Assembly: GCA_031258625.1 (NCBI GenBank)
Contig: JAIRMO010000143.1
Location: forward strand, 1 to 14,627
Length of the DNA stretch: 14,627 nucleotides
DNA from: Spirochaetaceae bacterium
GTDB taxonomy: Bacteria > Spirochaetota > Spirochaetia > Treponematales > Breznakiellaceae
Direction of reading: 5' to 3'
Below the pieces are notes generated by a model, which searched no databases, was not told the DNA's origin, and saw nothing but the letters and a program-made list of their open reading frames with translations. Numbering within the stretch: the stretch's first letter is position 1; each line of letters opens with the position of its first letter. Shown piece after piece: positions 1 to 5,866 of this stretch. The translations under genes were made by a program, and so were the position numbers.

Positions 1-1
1 A

Positions 2-130
2 ACGCTGATTAACTTGACGCTAACCATCGTTGCCCTATTATTTTTCTCGTTTTTCTACGAAAAACTGCGAAAAAACCACATTAAAGGAGCGCCGATTTAT
101 TCTCGATTGAATAAATCAGCGCTTCCTTAG
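2..130 (+). CDS. possible 3' end of a membrane protein gene (partial)
   Basis: An open frame enters from the left edge and runs 42 codons to a TAG at 128-130. The peptide has a strongly hydrophobic stretch (residues about 7-19, rich in L, I, V, F) followed by a basic tail with several K and R. This would fit the last transmembrane helix of an inner-membrane protein with a cytoplasmic C-terminus. It would converge on recO, leaving 14 bases between the stops. Against it, the stretch is much more AT-rich than every other gene here and its last third coincides with a long stem-loop. On the minus strand an ATG at 25-27, with AGGG a few bases upstream, could instead start a gene leaving the window to the left. 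No family can be named. Confidence 0.33.
   Translation, partial: TLINLTLTIVALLFFSFFYEKLRKNHIKGAPIYSRLNKSALP
86..126 (-). terminator. long stem-loop downstream of recO, possible terminator
   Basis: Bases 86-102 pair with 109-126 as a 16 bp stem with one mismatch and one bulged base, around a six-base loop (103-108). It lies 19 bases past the recO stop. On the minus strand it is followed by TTTAATGTGG and a run of six T (71-76 on the plus strand), so a Rho-independent stop for the argA-recO unit is reasonable, though the T run is not immediate. A second AT-rich hairpin (49-55 with 59-65) follows. If a plus-strand gene does end at 130, the element could serve both directions. Confidence 0.4.
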
Positions 131-144
131 GGGCCGCGCCGCTC

Positions 145-915
145 CTAAATATGGTCCCAACTATCAAGCCGTCTCCCCAGGGCGGCGGTTATTATCCCCA
201 AAACCAGGGCCCGTACCTGCCGGAAGGATTCCCCCTCCGGGATATACCGGGACAGAAGGGCGGGGCTGAGGGATTCCACGGTTTTAAGCCAGCGCCGCCC
301 GCCGGGGCCGACAGCCAAAAATTCCCCCCGGGGAGCGCCCTGGTTTTGTTTCGGGGAAATTCCCCCGCAGGAGGCGCACCGCAGGCCGCCGTCCCCGGGA
401 GAATACCATAATACTTCATCCGGCCCGGCTTCACAAGCGCAGGAGGAACAGCGGCCCAGGGAAGGGCGTATCCCCAGCAATTCCGCCCAGTTCCATAAAA
501 AATGAATGCCTATCCGGGAACCGGTTCCTTCATCGGCCCCTTCCAGGGCGTCCAGGGCTTTGTCGGCGAGGGACAGGGCTTCGGCCCAGTTGCCGCCCCC
601 GCCGTGGGAGGCCAAAATGGTTTCCGAGAGGGAAAGGGCGGCCATGGATCGGTAGTAGGTTTCCCGGATTCCGGGCCTCCAGGAAAGGACATCAAAGTCG
701 GTTACCTTCCGGGCGTCCCGGACCGGATCATGGTAAACCCACAGGGTTCCCCGGTGAAAGGGGGCCACATGGGATCGGAGGCGGCTTTTAGGCCCCCCAA
801 AGAGGGTGGCCCGGAGGATCCCCTCCTCGGCGGTGAGGAACCATGCCTCCCGGTTGGATTCCCCCGCGGCCCTGACCCGGAGGACCAGGGCGGAATAGGT
901 AAAGGTCCGGGCCAT
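145..915 (-). CDS. recO: DNA repair protein RecO
   Basis: RecO works in the RecFOR pathway: it binds single-stranded DNA and RecR and helps RecA replace SSB at gaps. The product is 256 residues, normal for the family. The N-terminal part (about 1-80) begins MARTFTYSALVLRV, matching the RecO OB-fold entry, and includes a GILRATLFGGPKS stretch where RecO proteins typically have a basic G-K/R motif. The C-terminal half is helical and carries a zinc-finger-like set of cysteines: CxxC at 156/159 (with C161) and CxxC at 180/183. The frame is open for 30 more codons upstream, but I chose the ATG at 913-915 because it gives the conserved N-terminus and lies two bases after the argA stop. The ribosome site is weak, so translation probably depends on argA. 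The stop is TAG at 145-147. Confidence 0.93.
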   Translation of the reverse strand: MARTFTYSALVLRVRAAGESNREAWFLTAEEGILRATLFGGPKSRLRSHVAPFHRGTLWVYHDPVRDARKVTDFDVLSWRPGIRETYYRSMAALSLSETILASHGGGGNWAEALSLADKALDALEGADEGTGSRIGIHFLWNWAELLGIRPSLGRCSSCACEAGPDEVLWYSPGDGGLRCASCGGISPKQNQGAPRGEFLAVGPGGRRWLKTVESLSPALLSRYIPEGESFRQVRALVLGIITAALGRRLDSWDHI

Positions 916-917
916 AC

Positions 918-2249
918 CTACCGGAGATCCAAGGCAAAAACCTTGCTGTTCCGGCGGCGATCGTAGTTCTTCCGCCGCTCCGGGGGCAGGCTCTCCACGG
1001 AACATTCCTTAAAACCCAGGGACTCAAACCAGTCGTGGGTCCGGGTGGTCAGGACAAAAACCCGGCAAAACCCCTGTTTTACCGCCCGGTCTATAAGGAA
1101 GCGGACAATACGCCGGCCCAATCCCCGGTCGGCATAGGCCGGGTCCGTGGCAATGGCGGCGATTTCCCCCTGCCCTTCCCCCTCGCGGTGGAGGGCGCCG
1201 CAGGCATGAATAGACCCGTCTATTTCAAAAACCACATAATCGGCCTTTTTTTCCTGTATGGCTTCGGAATTCCGCCTTATCAGAATCCCCTGCTGCATTA
1301 ACGGCTCCATCAGCCTGAGAACATCCGGGATGTCCGCGGTTTTAAGCCCCCGGATGGCCTCATATTCATCGGCGTACACCATGGTCCCCGCCCCAAGGTT
1401 GGAAAAAAGCTCCCGCAGTACCGCCCCTTCTTCCCGGCCGTCGACGATGTGTACCCGTTCCACCCCGGACCGGGAGGCCCGGAGGGCCAGGCGGAGTTCC
1501 GTTAGGGGTTTGTCCTCAGCCCCCTCCCCCCGGGGGGGATTTAATTCCAGAAGGGCCTCCGCCTCCTGGGGGGTCAGCCGGATGATCCGCCCCCGGCTGT
1601 CCAGCTCGGTATTTTCCGGTATCCTATACGCCCCCTTTTTAAGCCCCTGATCTACGGAAACGATAAAAAGTTTTACCGCCCCCAGGGCAATGGAAGCCTC
1701 CAGGGCGATTTCATCGCTGGGCACGTTGTAGGGCTTCCCCGAAGGGCTATAGCCGATACAGGGGAGGATGGGGACCATCCCCAGGTCGAGGACGCGGCGG
1801 ATGGAATCGGTGAGGATCTTGTCCACCGTTCCGGTATACTCCATGTCGAGCCCCTCCACTACCCCAAGGCCCCGGGCGCGGACAAAGTTCCCAATCGACG
1901 CGTCCACCGCGCCGGCGGAAAGGCCCGTCATAAACCGGGTGGCCGTATGAAAGGCCGCCATGACCACAAAGGGGATGGCCTCCGCCGTGGTAATCCGGGT
2001 GGAACCGGCGTACCGGGAGGTTATGCCGTATTCCCCCAGCACCGAATCGATCCGCTCCTTGGCGCCGGGGACTATCACCACCCGGAACCCCGTTTTTGCC
2101 AGGAGGGCAAGGTCCTTCATCAAATAGGGGAAAAGGGGATCCCCGGTAACGGGAAAATCGATCTTAAACACCATGGTGGAGCCGTAAAAACGGCTCTGGT
2201 AATAAAAGGCTTCCCGGACCAGGTCCATCTGGGATACGGATTTATTCAT
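918..2249 (-). CDS. argA: N-acetylglutamate synthase (amino-acid N-acetyltransferase)
   Basis: It transfers acetyl from acetyl-CoA to glutamate, the first step of arginine synthesis, in the cytoplasm. The product has 443 residues, the same length as Escherichia coli ArgA, and aligns with it from memory over both domains. An amino-acid-kinase-like domain (about 20-280) contains VVIVPGAKERID. A GNAT domain (about 300-443) contains EIAAIATDPAYADRGLGRR, with the acetyl-CoA loop at 375-380, followed by VFVLTTRTHDWFESLGF, almost as in E. coli. The kinase-like domain binds arginine rather than ATP in this family and confers feedback inhibition. Here its glycine loop is replaced by VFKIDFPV, fitting a domain that no longer phosphorylates. 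GGAG lies 9 bases before the ATG. It is the first gene of a two-gene unit with recO. No other arginine gene is nearby. Confidence 0.93.
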   Translation of the reverse strand: MNKSVSQMDLVREAFYYQSRFYGSTMVFKIDFPVTGDPLFPYLMKDLALLAKTGFRVVIVPGAKERIDSVLGEYGITSRYAGSTRITTAEAIPFVVMAAFHTATRFMTGLSAGAVDASIGNFVRARGLGVVEGLDMEYTGTVDKILTDSIRRVLDLGMVPILPCIGYSPSGKPYNVPSDEIALEASIALGAVKLFIVSVDQGLKKGAYRIPENTELDSRGRIIRLTPQEAEALLELNPPRGEGAEDKPLTELRLALRASRSGVERVHIVDGREEGAVLRELFSNLGAGTMVYADEYEAIRGLKTADIPDVLRLMEPLMQQGILIRRNSEAIQEKKADYVVFEIDGSIHACGALHREGEGQGEIAAIATDPAYADRGLGRRIVRFLIDRAVKQGFCRVFVLTTRTHDWFESLGFKECSVESLPPERRKNYDRRRNSKVFALDLR

Positions 2250-2276
2250 CCGGCATAACTCCGCATATTAGAGGCT

Positions 2277-2307
2277 GCTTTCCCAAAAACTAAAGTTTTG
2301 GGGAAGC
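2277..2307. repeat. dyad repeat A
   Basis: The sequence reads GCTTTCCCAAAAAC, TAAA, then GTTTTGGGGAAGC. It pairs as a 13 bp stem with one bulged A and one G-T pair around a four-base loop. It has the same core (CCAAAA...GTTTTGG) as the two dyads downstream, and its outer flank GAGGCTG is nearly the reverse complement of the flank of dyad C. It lies 28 bases upstream of the argA start. Confidence 0.6.
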
Positions 2308-2365
2308 GTCTATAATTAGTAAAATTTTCTAAAGCATACTATATTTTTAACAAATTCTATAGACC

Positions 2366-2393
2366 TTGGACGAAAAAATCATTATCCTATAAC
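2366..2393 (+). promoter_or_regulatory. weak candidate promoter for lon
   Basis: TTGGAC at 2366-2371 and TATAAC at 2388-2393 are separated by 16 bases. The -10 box is good (5 of 6), while the -35 box is poor. Transcription would begin near 2400 and give a leader of about 170 bases containing dyads B and C and the GC-rich stem-loop. It was picked by eye in AT-rich DNA, so a chance match is quite possible. Confidence 0.25.
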
Positions 2394-2401
2394 AAGGAGT
2401 T

Positions 2402-2428
2402 TCTTCCAAAACTTAAGTGTTGGGAAAG
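2402..2428. repeat. dyad repeat B
   Basis: This imperfect dyad is centred on CTTAAG (2412-2417), with arms TTCCAAAA and TGTTGGGAA. It shares the order TTTC, CCAAAA, CT, AAGT, TTGGG, AA with dyad A in the same orientation. Two mismatches and one G-T pair lie in the stem. Confidence 0.5.
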
Positions 2429-2435
2429 GCTTTGA

Positions 2436-2467
2436 AAAAAGCGGCCCGGCTTAAAAGTAAGCCGGCC
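2436..2467 (-). terminator. terminator-like hairpin in minus orientation, with no visible gene to end
   Basis: Bases 2443-2453 pair with 2458-2467 as a ten-pair GC-rich stem with one bulged C and loop AAAG. Read on the minus strand it is followed by GC and six T (2435-2440 are A on the plus strand), which is a standard intrinsic terminator. No minus-strand gene ends here. It could stop antisense transcription coming from lon or end a small RNA. On the plus strand it would be a stem-loop in the lon leader with a poor T tract (TGTTTCTCTT). Confidence 0.45.
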
Positions 2468-2492
2468 TGTTTCTCTTAAATCCCGGGCTGGG

Positions 2493-2517
2493 GTTTCAAA
2501 ATTCGACGTTTTGGAAC
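2493..2517. repeat. dyad repeat C
   Basis: The arms GTTTCAAAA and GTTTTGGAAC flank a short loop and pair over about ten positions with G-T pairs. The 3' flank CAGCCTGAG mirrors the 5' flank of dyad A, so A and C face each other across the control region. It ends 56 bases before the lon ATG. Confidence 0.55.
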
Positions 2518-2573
2518 AGCCTGAGGTAAAAAGCAATTTTTGCTTTTTTATTTTATCAATCATAAGTTTAAAG

Positions 2574-5021
2574 ATGCCGGAACAAAGCGTAGTCCCCATA
2601 GATCAGATCCTTCCCCCCAAACTATCCCTGGTAGCCCTCATGGGCCGCCCTATTTTCCCGGGGATCTTTACCCCCATTATGATTGGGAACCCCGCGGATG
2701 TAAAGGTCATCGACGATGCCGTGGCCGGGGACGGGCTCATCGGCCTTGTGATGTTGATGAACGAGACCGAATCGCCGGCCATCGGCGACCTCTACAAGGT
2801 GGGTACGGCGGCAAAAATCGTAAAAAAAATAAACCTCCCCGACGGAGGGGTGAATATTTTTATCTCCACCCTTAAACGCTTCAGGATAAAAAAGTCCCTG
2901 AACCCCGCAAACCCCATCGTGGCCGCGGTCGCCTATTTGGAGGATGAGGAGGATAATACCAGTGAGGTGAAGGCCCTGACCCGGGCGTTGATCAGCGAAA
3001 TGAAGCAGATTTCCGAAAACAACCCCCTGTTTTCCGAAGAAATGCGCCTGAACATGATCAACATCGATCATCCCGGCAAGATCGCTGATTTTATCGCCAG
3101 CATCCTCAATATAGATAAAACCGAGCAACAGAAGATCCTGGAAGTCCTCAATGTCCGCAAGCGGATGGAACAGGTTCTGGTTTTTATCAAAAAAGAACAG
3201 GAATTGCTGCGGATCCAGAAAAGAATCCAGAAGGAAATCAACGAAAAGATAGAAAAATCCCAGCGGGACTATTTCCTTAAGGAGGAGCTCAAGGCGATCA
3301 AAACCGAATTGGGGATGACCACCGACGCGAAAAGTTCCGAATACCAGCGTTTTAAGGAAAAGATCGACGCCTTTAAGTTTGAGGGGGAGGTTAAGGAGGC
3401 GGTCGAACAGGAGCTGGAAAAACTCAACCTTATGGACCCGAATTCCGCGGAATTTACCGTAACCCGGAATTATCTGGATGTGATTGTAAACCTCCCCTGG
3501 AACAACCCGGAACCGGAAAATTTCGATCTGACCGATGCCCGGGAGATTCTGGAGAAGGATCATTACGGCCTCAGGGATGTAAAAACCCGTATCGTGGAAT
3601 ACCTGGCGGTTCGGAAACTGCGGCGGGACACCAAGGGGTCCATCATTTGCCTCGTCGGACCGCCGGGGGTGGGTAAAACCTCCCTGGGAAAGTCCGTAGC
3701 CCGGGCCCTGGGGAAGCAGTTTTTCCGCTTCTCCGTGGGGGGTATGCGGGATGAGGCGGAAATCAAGGGACACCGGCGCACCTATATCGGCGCCATGCCC
3801 GGAAAGATCATCCAGGGCCTTAAAATCGTAAAAAACAAGGCCCCGGTTTTTATGATCGATGAGATCGACAAAATGGGGGTGAGTTTTCAGGGGGACCCCG
3901 CCAGCGCCCTCCTGGAAGTCCTGGATCCGGAACAGAACAGCAGCTTTCGGGATCACTACCTGGACCTTCCCTTTGATATATCCCATATTTTCTTTATCGT
4001 TACCGCCAATACCCTGGATACCATTCCCCCTCCTCTTTTGGATCGGATGGAGATTATTCAGCTTCCCGGTTATATCGATCAGGAAAAAATCGAGATCGCC
4101 AAACGGTATCTGATACCCAAAAGCCTGGAAAAAAGCGGCCTGAAAAAAAGCCATGTAAAATATTCCCAACAATCCCTGCTTCATATCGCCAATGGGTATG
4201 CCCGGGAGGCGGGGGTCAGGAATTTTGAAAAAAACCTGGACAAGATCCACCGGAAACTGGCGAAGCAGATCGTGGAGAGCGAAGAGTTCAAGGCCGGGAA
4301 CAAAAAGGACGGGGGGGAGGGCCCTCAGGTCAAAGGGGCTTTACCGGAAAGCTCCCCGGAGCGAAACGAGGCCGTTCCCCCGGGGCCGCCGGTTAAATTT
4401 ACCATAGACAAAAAACTCATCGAAAAACACCTGGGCAAACCCCTCTTTCCTGAAGAAGTCCTAAAACGGGCCGACCGGCCGGGGATGTCCGTGGGCCTCG
4501 CCTGGACCAATATGGGGGGAGACACCCTGGTGATCGAAGCGATTTCGGTGGCCGGTAAGGAGGGGTTCACCCTCACCGGCAAAATGGGGGACACCATGAA
4601 GGAATCCGCCACCATCGCCATGACCCTGGCGCGGAAACTGGGGGCGGAGCGGTACGGGATCGACACCGTGTGGTTTGAGAAAAACCATATCCACCTCCAC
4701 ATCCCCGAAGGGGCCACCCCCAAGGACGGTCCCTCGGCGGGGATCACCATGGCTACGGCCCTCCTTTCCCTGATACGGAACCGGGTTATCACCGATAAAA
4801 TGGTCATGACCGGCGAACTTTCCCTTACCGGCCAGGTTCTCCCCATCGGGGGGCTCAAGGAAAAAACCATCGCCGCCCAGCGTAATAAGGCCCGGCATAT
4901 CATCATCCCCAAGCAGAACCTCCGGGATCTGGACGAGATCCCCGATCACGTAAAAAAGGGGATCGAATTCCATCCCGTGGAACGGTTTGAGGAGGTGTTG
5001 GCCCTGGCCCTGCCGGATTAA
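2574..5021 (+). CDS. lon: ATP-dependent Lon protease
   Basis: Lon is a hexameric cytoplasmic AAA+ serine protease that unfolds and degrades damaged and regulatory proteins. The product is 815 residues from the ATG. An N-terminal Lon domain (LPPKLSLVALMGRPIFPG onward) is followed by a helical region (about 185-280). The ATPase has Walker A GPPGVGKT at 362-369, Walker B FMIDEIDKM with D429/E430, and the GGMRDEAEIKGHRRTY segment. The protease domain has catalytic Ser721 in PKDGPSAG and Lys764, the second lysine of GGLKEK. The 43-residue distance equals that in E. coli Lon. A hydrophilic linker rich in G, P, K and E (about 585-620) separates the ATPase lid from the protease domain. The frame also opens at a TTG at 2511, but that lies inside dyad C and gives an atypical N-terminus, so I chose ATG 2574. 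No good ribosome site precedes it. Confidence 0.97.
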   Translation: MPEQSVVPIDQILPPKLSLVALMGRPIFPGIFTPIMIGNPADVKVIDDAVAGDGLIGLVMLMNETESPAIGDLYKVGTAAKIVKKINLPDGGVNIFISTLKRFRIKKSLNPANPIVAAVAYLEDEEDNTSEVKALTRALISEMKQISENNPLFSEEMRLNMINIDHPGKIADFIASILNIDKTEQQKILEVLNVRKRMEQVLVFIKKEQELLRIQKRIQKEINEKIEKSQRDYFLKEELKAIKTELGMTTDAKSSEYQRFKEKIDAFKFEGEVKEAVEQELEKLNLMDPNSAEFTVTRNYLDVIVNLPWNNPEPENFDLTDAREILEKDHYGLRDVKTRIVEYLAVRKLRRDTKGSIICLVGPPGVGKTSLGKSVARALGKQFFRFSVGGMRDEAEIKGHRRTYIGAMPGKIIQGLKIVKNKAPVFMIDEIDKMGVSFQGDPASALLEVLDPEQNSSFRDHYLDLPFDISHIFFIVTANTLDTIPPPLLDRMEIIQLPGYIDQEKIEIAKRYLIPKSLEKSGLKKSHVKYSQQSLLHIANGYAREAGVRNFEKNLDKIHRKLAKQIVESEEFKAGNKKDGGEGPQVKGALPESSPERNEAVPPGPPVKFTIDKKLIEKHLGKPLFPEEVLKRADRPGMSVGLAWTNMGGDTLVIEAISVAGKEGFTLTGKMGDTMKESATIAMTLARKLGAERYGIDTVWFEKNHIHLHIPEGATPKDGPSAGITMATALLSLIRNRVITDKMVMTGELSLTGQVLPIGGLKEKTIAAQRNKARHIIIPKQNLRDLDEIPDHVKKGIEFHPVERFEEVLALALPD

Positions 5022-5026
5022 ACGCC

Positions 5027-5428
5027 GTGTATACCCATCCCAAACTCGCCGCCTTTACCCATACCTTGGAGGCCCTGTTCCATGAGGTCGATGAGGCCCT
5101 GGAGGAGAAGTGGGGGGATCGTTTTTCCCCCCACCCAAACCGGCCCAAGCGGGGGGAAACCGGAAACCCGGAGGCGGACGGCCTTTTTGAACTGGCCCCG
5201 GATTTTACCCCGGGAATAGGTTCGGAGCGGGGCCGGGGGTACATCGTGTCCTTCCGGATCGCCACCCTTGAACCGGTTCAGCCGGTCCTTTTTGAGGCTT
5301 TTATGGAAGAAGCCGCCGGACAAATCAGGGAAAGGCTCCCCCGGTATTTCCCTGATCGGAATCTTGAGGTGGTCCGGGACGGCAAACGGTTCAAAATCAT
5401 CGGGAACTTTTCCCTGGGGGAGGCGTAG
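5027..5428 (+). CDS. hypothetical protein, 133 residues, downstream of lon
   Basis: I do not recognise this family. The GTG start lies 5 bases after the lon stop (the frame has no nearby ATG), so it is probably co-transcribed and translationally coupled. The product is soluble-looking and acidic, with no signal peptide, membrane segment or cysteines. It has a helical N-terminus (about 5-28), a charged, proline-rich middle (33-65), and a C-terminal part starting GYIVSFRIATLEP and ending RDGKRFKIIGNFSL that looks like a small alpha/beta domain. Codon choice resembles the neighbours, which supports a real gene. The TAG stop (5426-5428) lies within a GGCGTAGC string that resembles the core of the tandem array that follows. 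Position suggests a link with Lon or stress, but nothing in the sequence shows a function. Confidence 0.75.
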   Translation: MYTHPKLAAFTHTLEALFHEVDEALEEKWGDRFSPHPNRPKRGETGNPEADGLFELAPDFTPGIGSERGRGYIVSFRIATLEPVQPVLFEAFMEEAAGQIRERLPRYFPDRNLEVVRDGKRFKIIGNFSLGEA

Positions 5429-5866
5429 CCGGGGATAGGGGCGGGCCTGTACCTCCCGGATTACGCGGCCTCTTCGTTTTTGACCGGATGGGGGGGATGC
5501 GGCATAACAGAGGGTCAGACCCCAATGGGGGGGGAAGTGGCGTAGTAGAGGGGTCAGACCCCAATGGGGGGATGCGGCGTAGCAGAGGGGGGTCAGACCC
5601 CGGATAAGGGAAGCGGCGTAGTAGAGGGTCAGACCTCGTTGGGGATACGGCGGAATAGAGGGGTCAGACCCCAATGGGGGGAAGCGGCATAACAGAGGGT
5701 CAGACCCCGGATAAGGGATGCGGCGTAGCAGAGGGGTCAGACCCCAATGGGGGGGATGCGGCGTAGTAGAGGGGGGTCAGACCTCGGATAAGGAAAGCGG
5801 CGTAGCAGAGGGGGGTCAGACCCCAATGGGAAAAACGGCATAGCAGGGGGTCAGACCCCCTGGGGC
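5429..5866. repeat. degenerate tandem array of 34-39 bp units filling a convergent gap
   Basis: Ten clear units follow each other. Their GGC cores start at 5501, 5539, 5576, 5615, 5649, 5686, 5722, 5760, 5799 and 5837, with spacings of 34 to 39. Each has a head (GATGC or GAAGC), a core like GGCGTAGCAGAGGGG, the string TCAGAC (ten of ten), and a variable tail (CCCCAATGGGG or CCCCGGATAAGG types). Two more eroded units can be aligned at 5463-5495 and from 5422. The array fills the whole space between the stop of the 133-residue gene and the stop of the TPR gene. GGGGTCAGACCCC is a perfect dyad around a central A, so each unit can fold and the block may end transcription from both sides. It is not CRISPR: units are contiguous with no spacers. 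It may be a REP-like element. Confidence 0.9.

Larger units (their letters stand above)
2250..2573. other. divergent argA / lon control region
   Basis: This gap of 324 bases has no credible gene. It is far more AT-rich than its neighbours and should hold the promoters of argA (minus) and lon (plus). It contains three related dyads (2277-2307, 2402-2428, 2493-2517), a GC-rich stem-loop (2443-2467) and a small AT-rich hairpin (2528-2536 with 2540-2548) ending in a T run 26 bases before the lon ATG. I found no convincing sigma-70 promoter for argA. A weak candidate for lon is listed separately. Confidence 0.7.

Noticed and set aside
916..1005. Upstream start of recO at 1005
   Set aside because: It adds 30 residues overlapping the end of argA. 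The ATG at 915 begins the conserved RecO N-terminus and sits two bases after the argA stop.
2417..2480. Leader peptide of 20 codons before lon (GTG start, basic residues, crossing the GC stem-loop)
   Set aside because: The only nearby AAGGAG (2394-2399) is 17 bases from the GTG, too far for normal initiation, and the peptide has no run of a regulatory amino acid.
2511..2573. Upstream TTG start of lon at 2511
   Set aside because: It lies inside dyad C, has no ribosome site, and adds a hydrophobic tail not expected at a Lon N-terminus. ATG 2574 fits better.
2622..4250. Minus-strand open frame of 542 codons opposite lon
   Set aside because: lon is certain on the plus strand. The antisense product has no recognisable motif and a biased composition.
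5018..5674. Minus-strand open frame of 218 codons over the tandem array
   Set aside because: Its N-terminal part is a translation of the repeats and the rest is antisense to the 133-residue gene. Openness comes from repeat periodicity and GC richness.
5460..5866. CRISPR array
   Set aside because: The repeats are contiguous and imperfect, with variation throughout each unit and no unique spacers of constant length. No cas gene is near.
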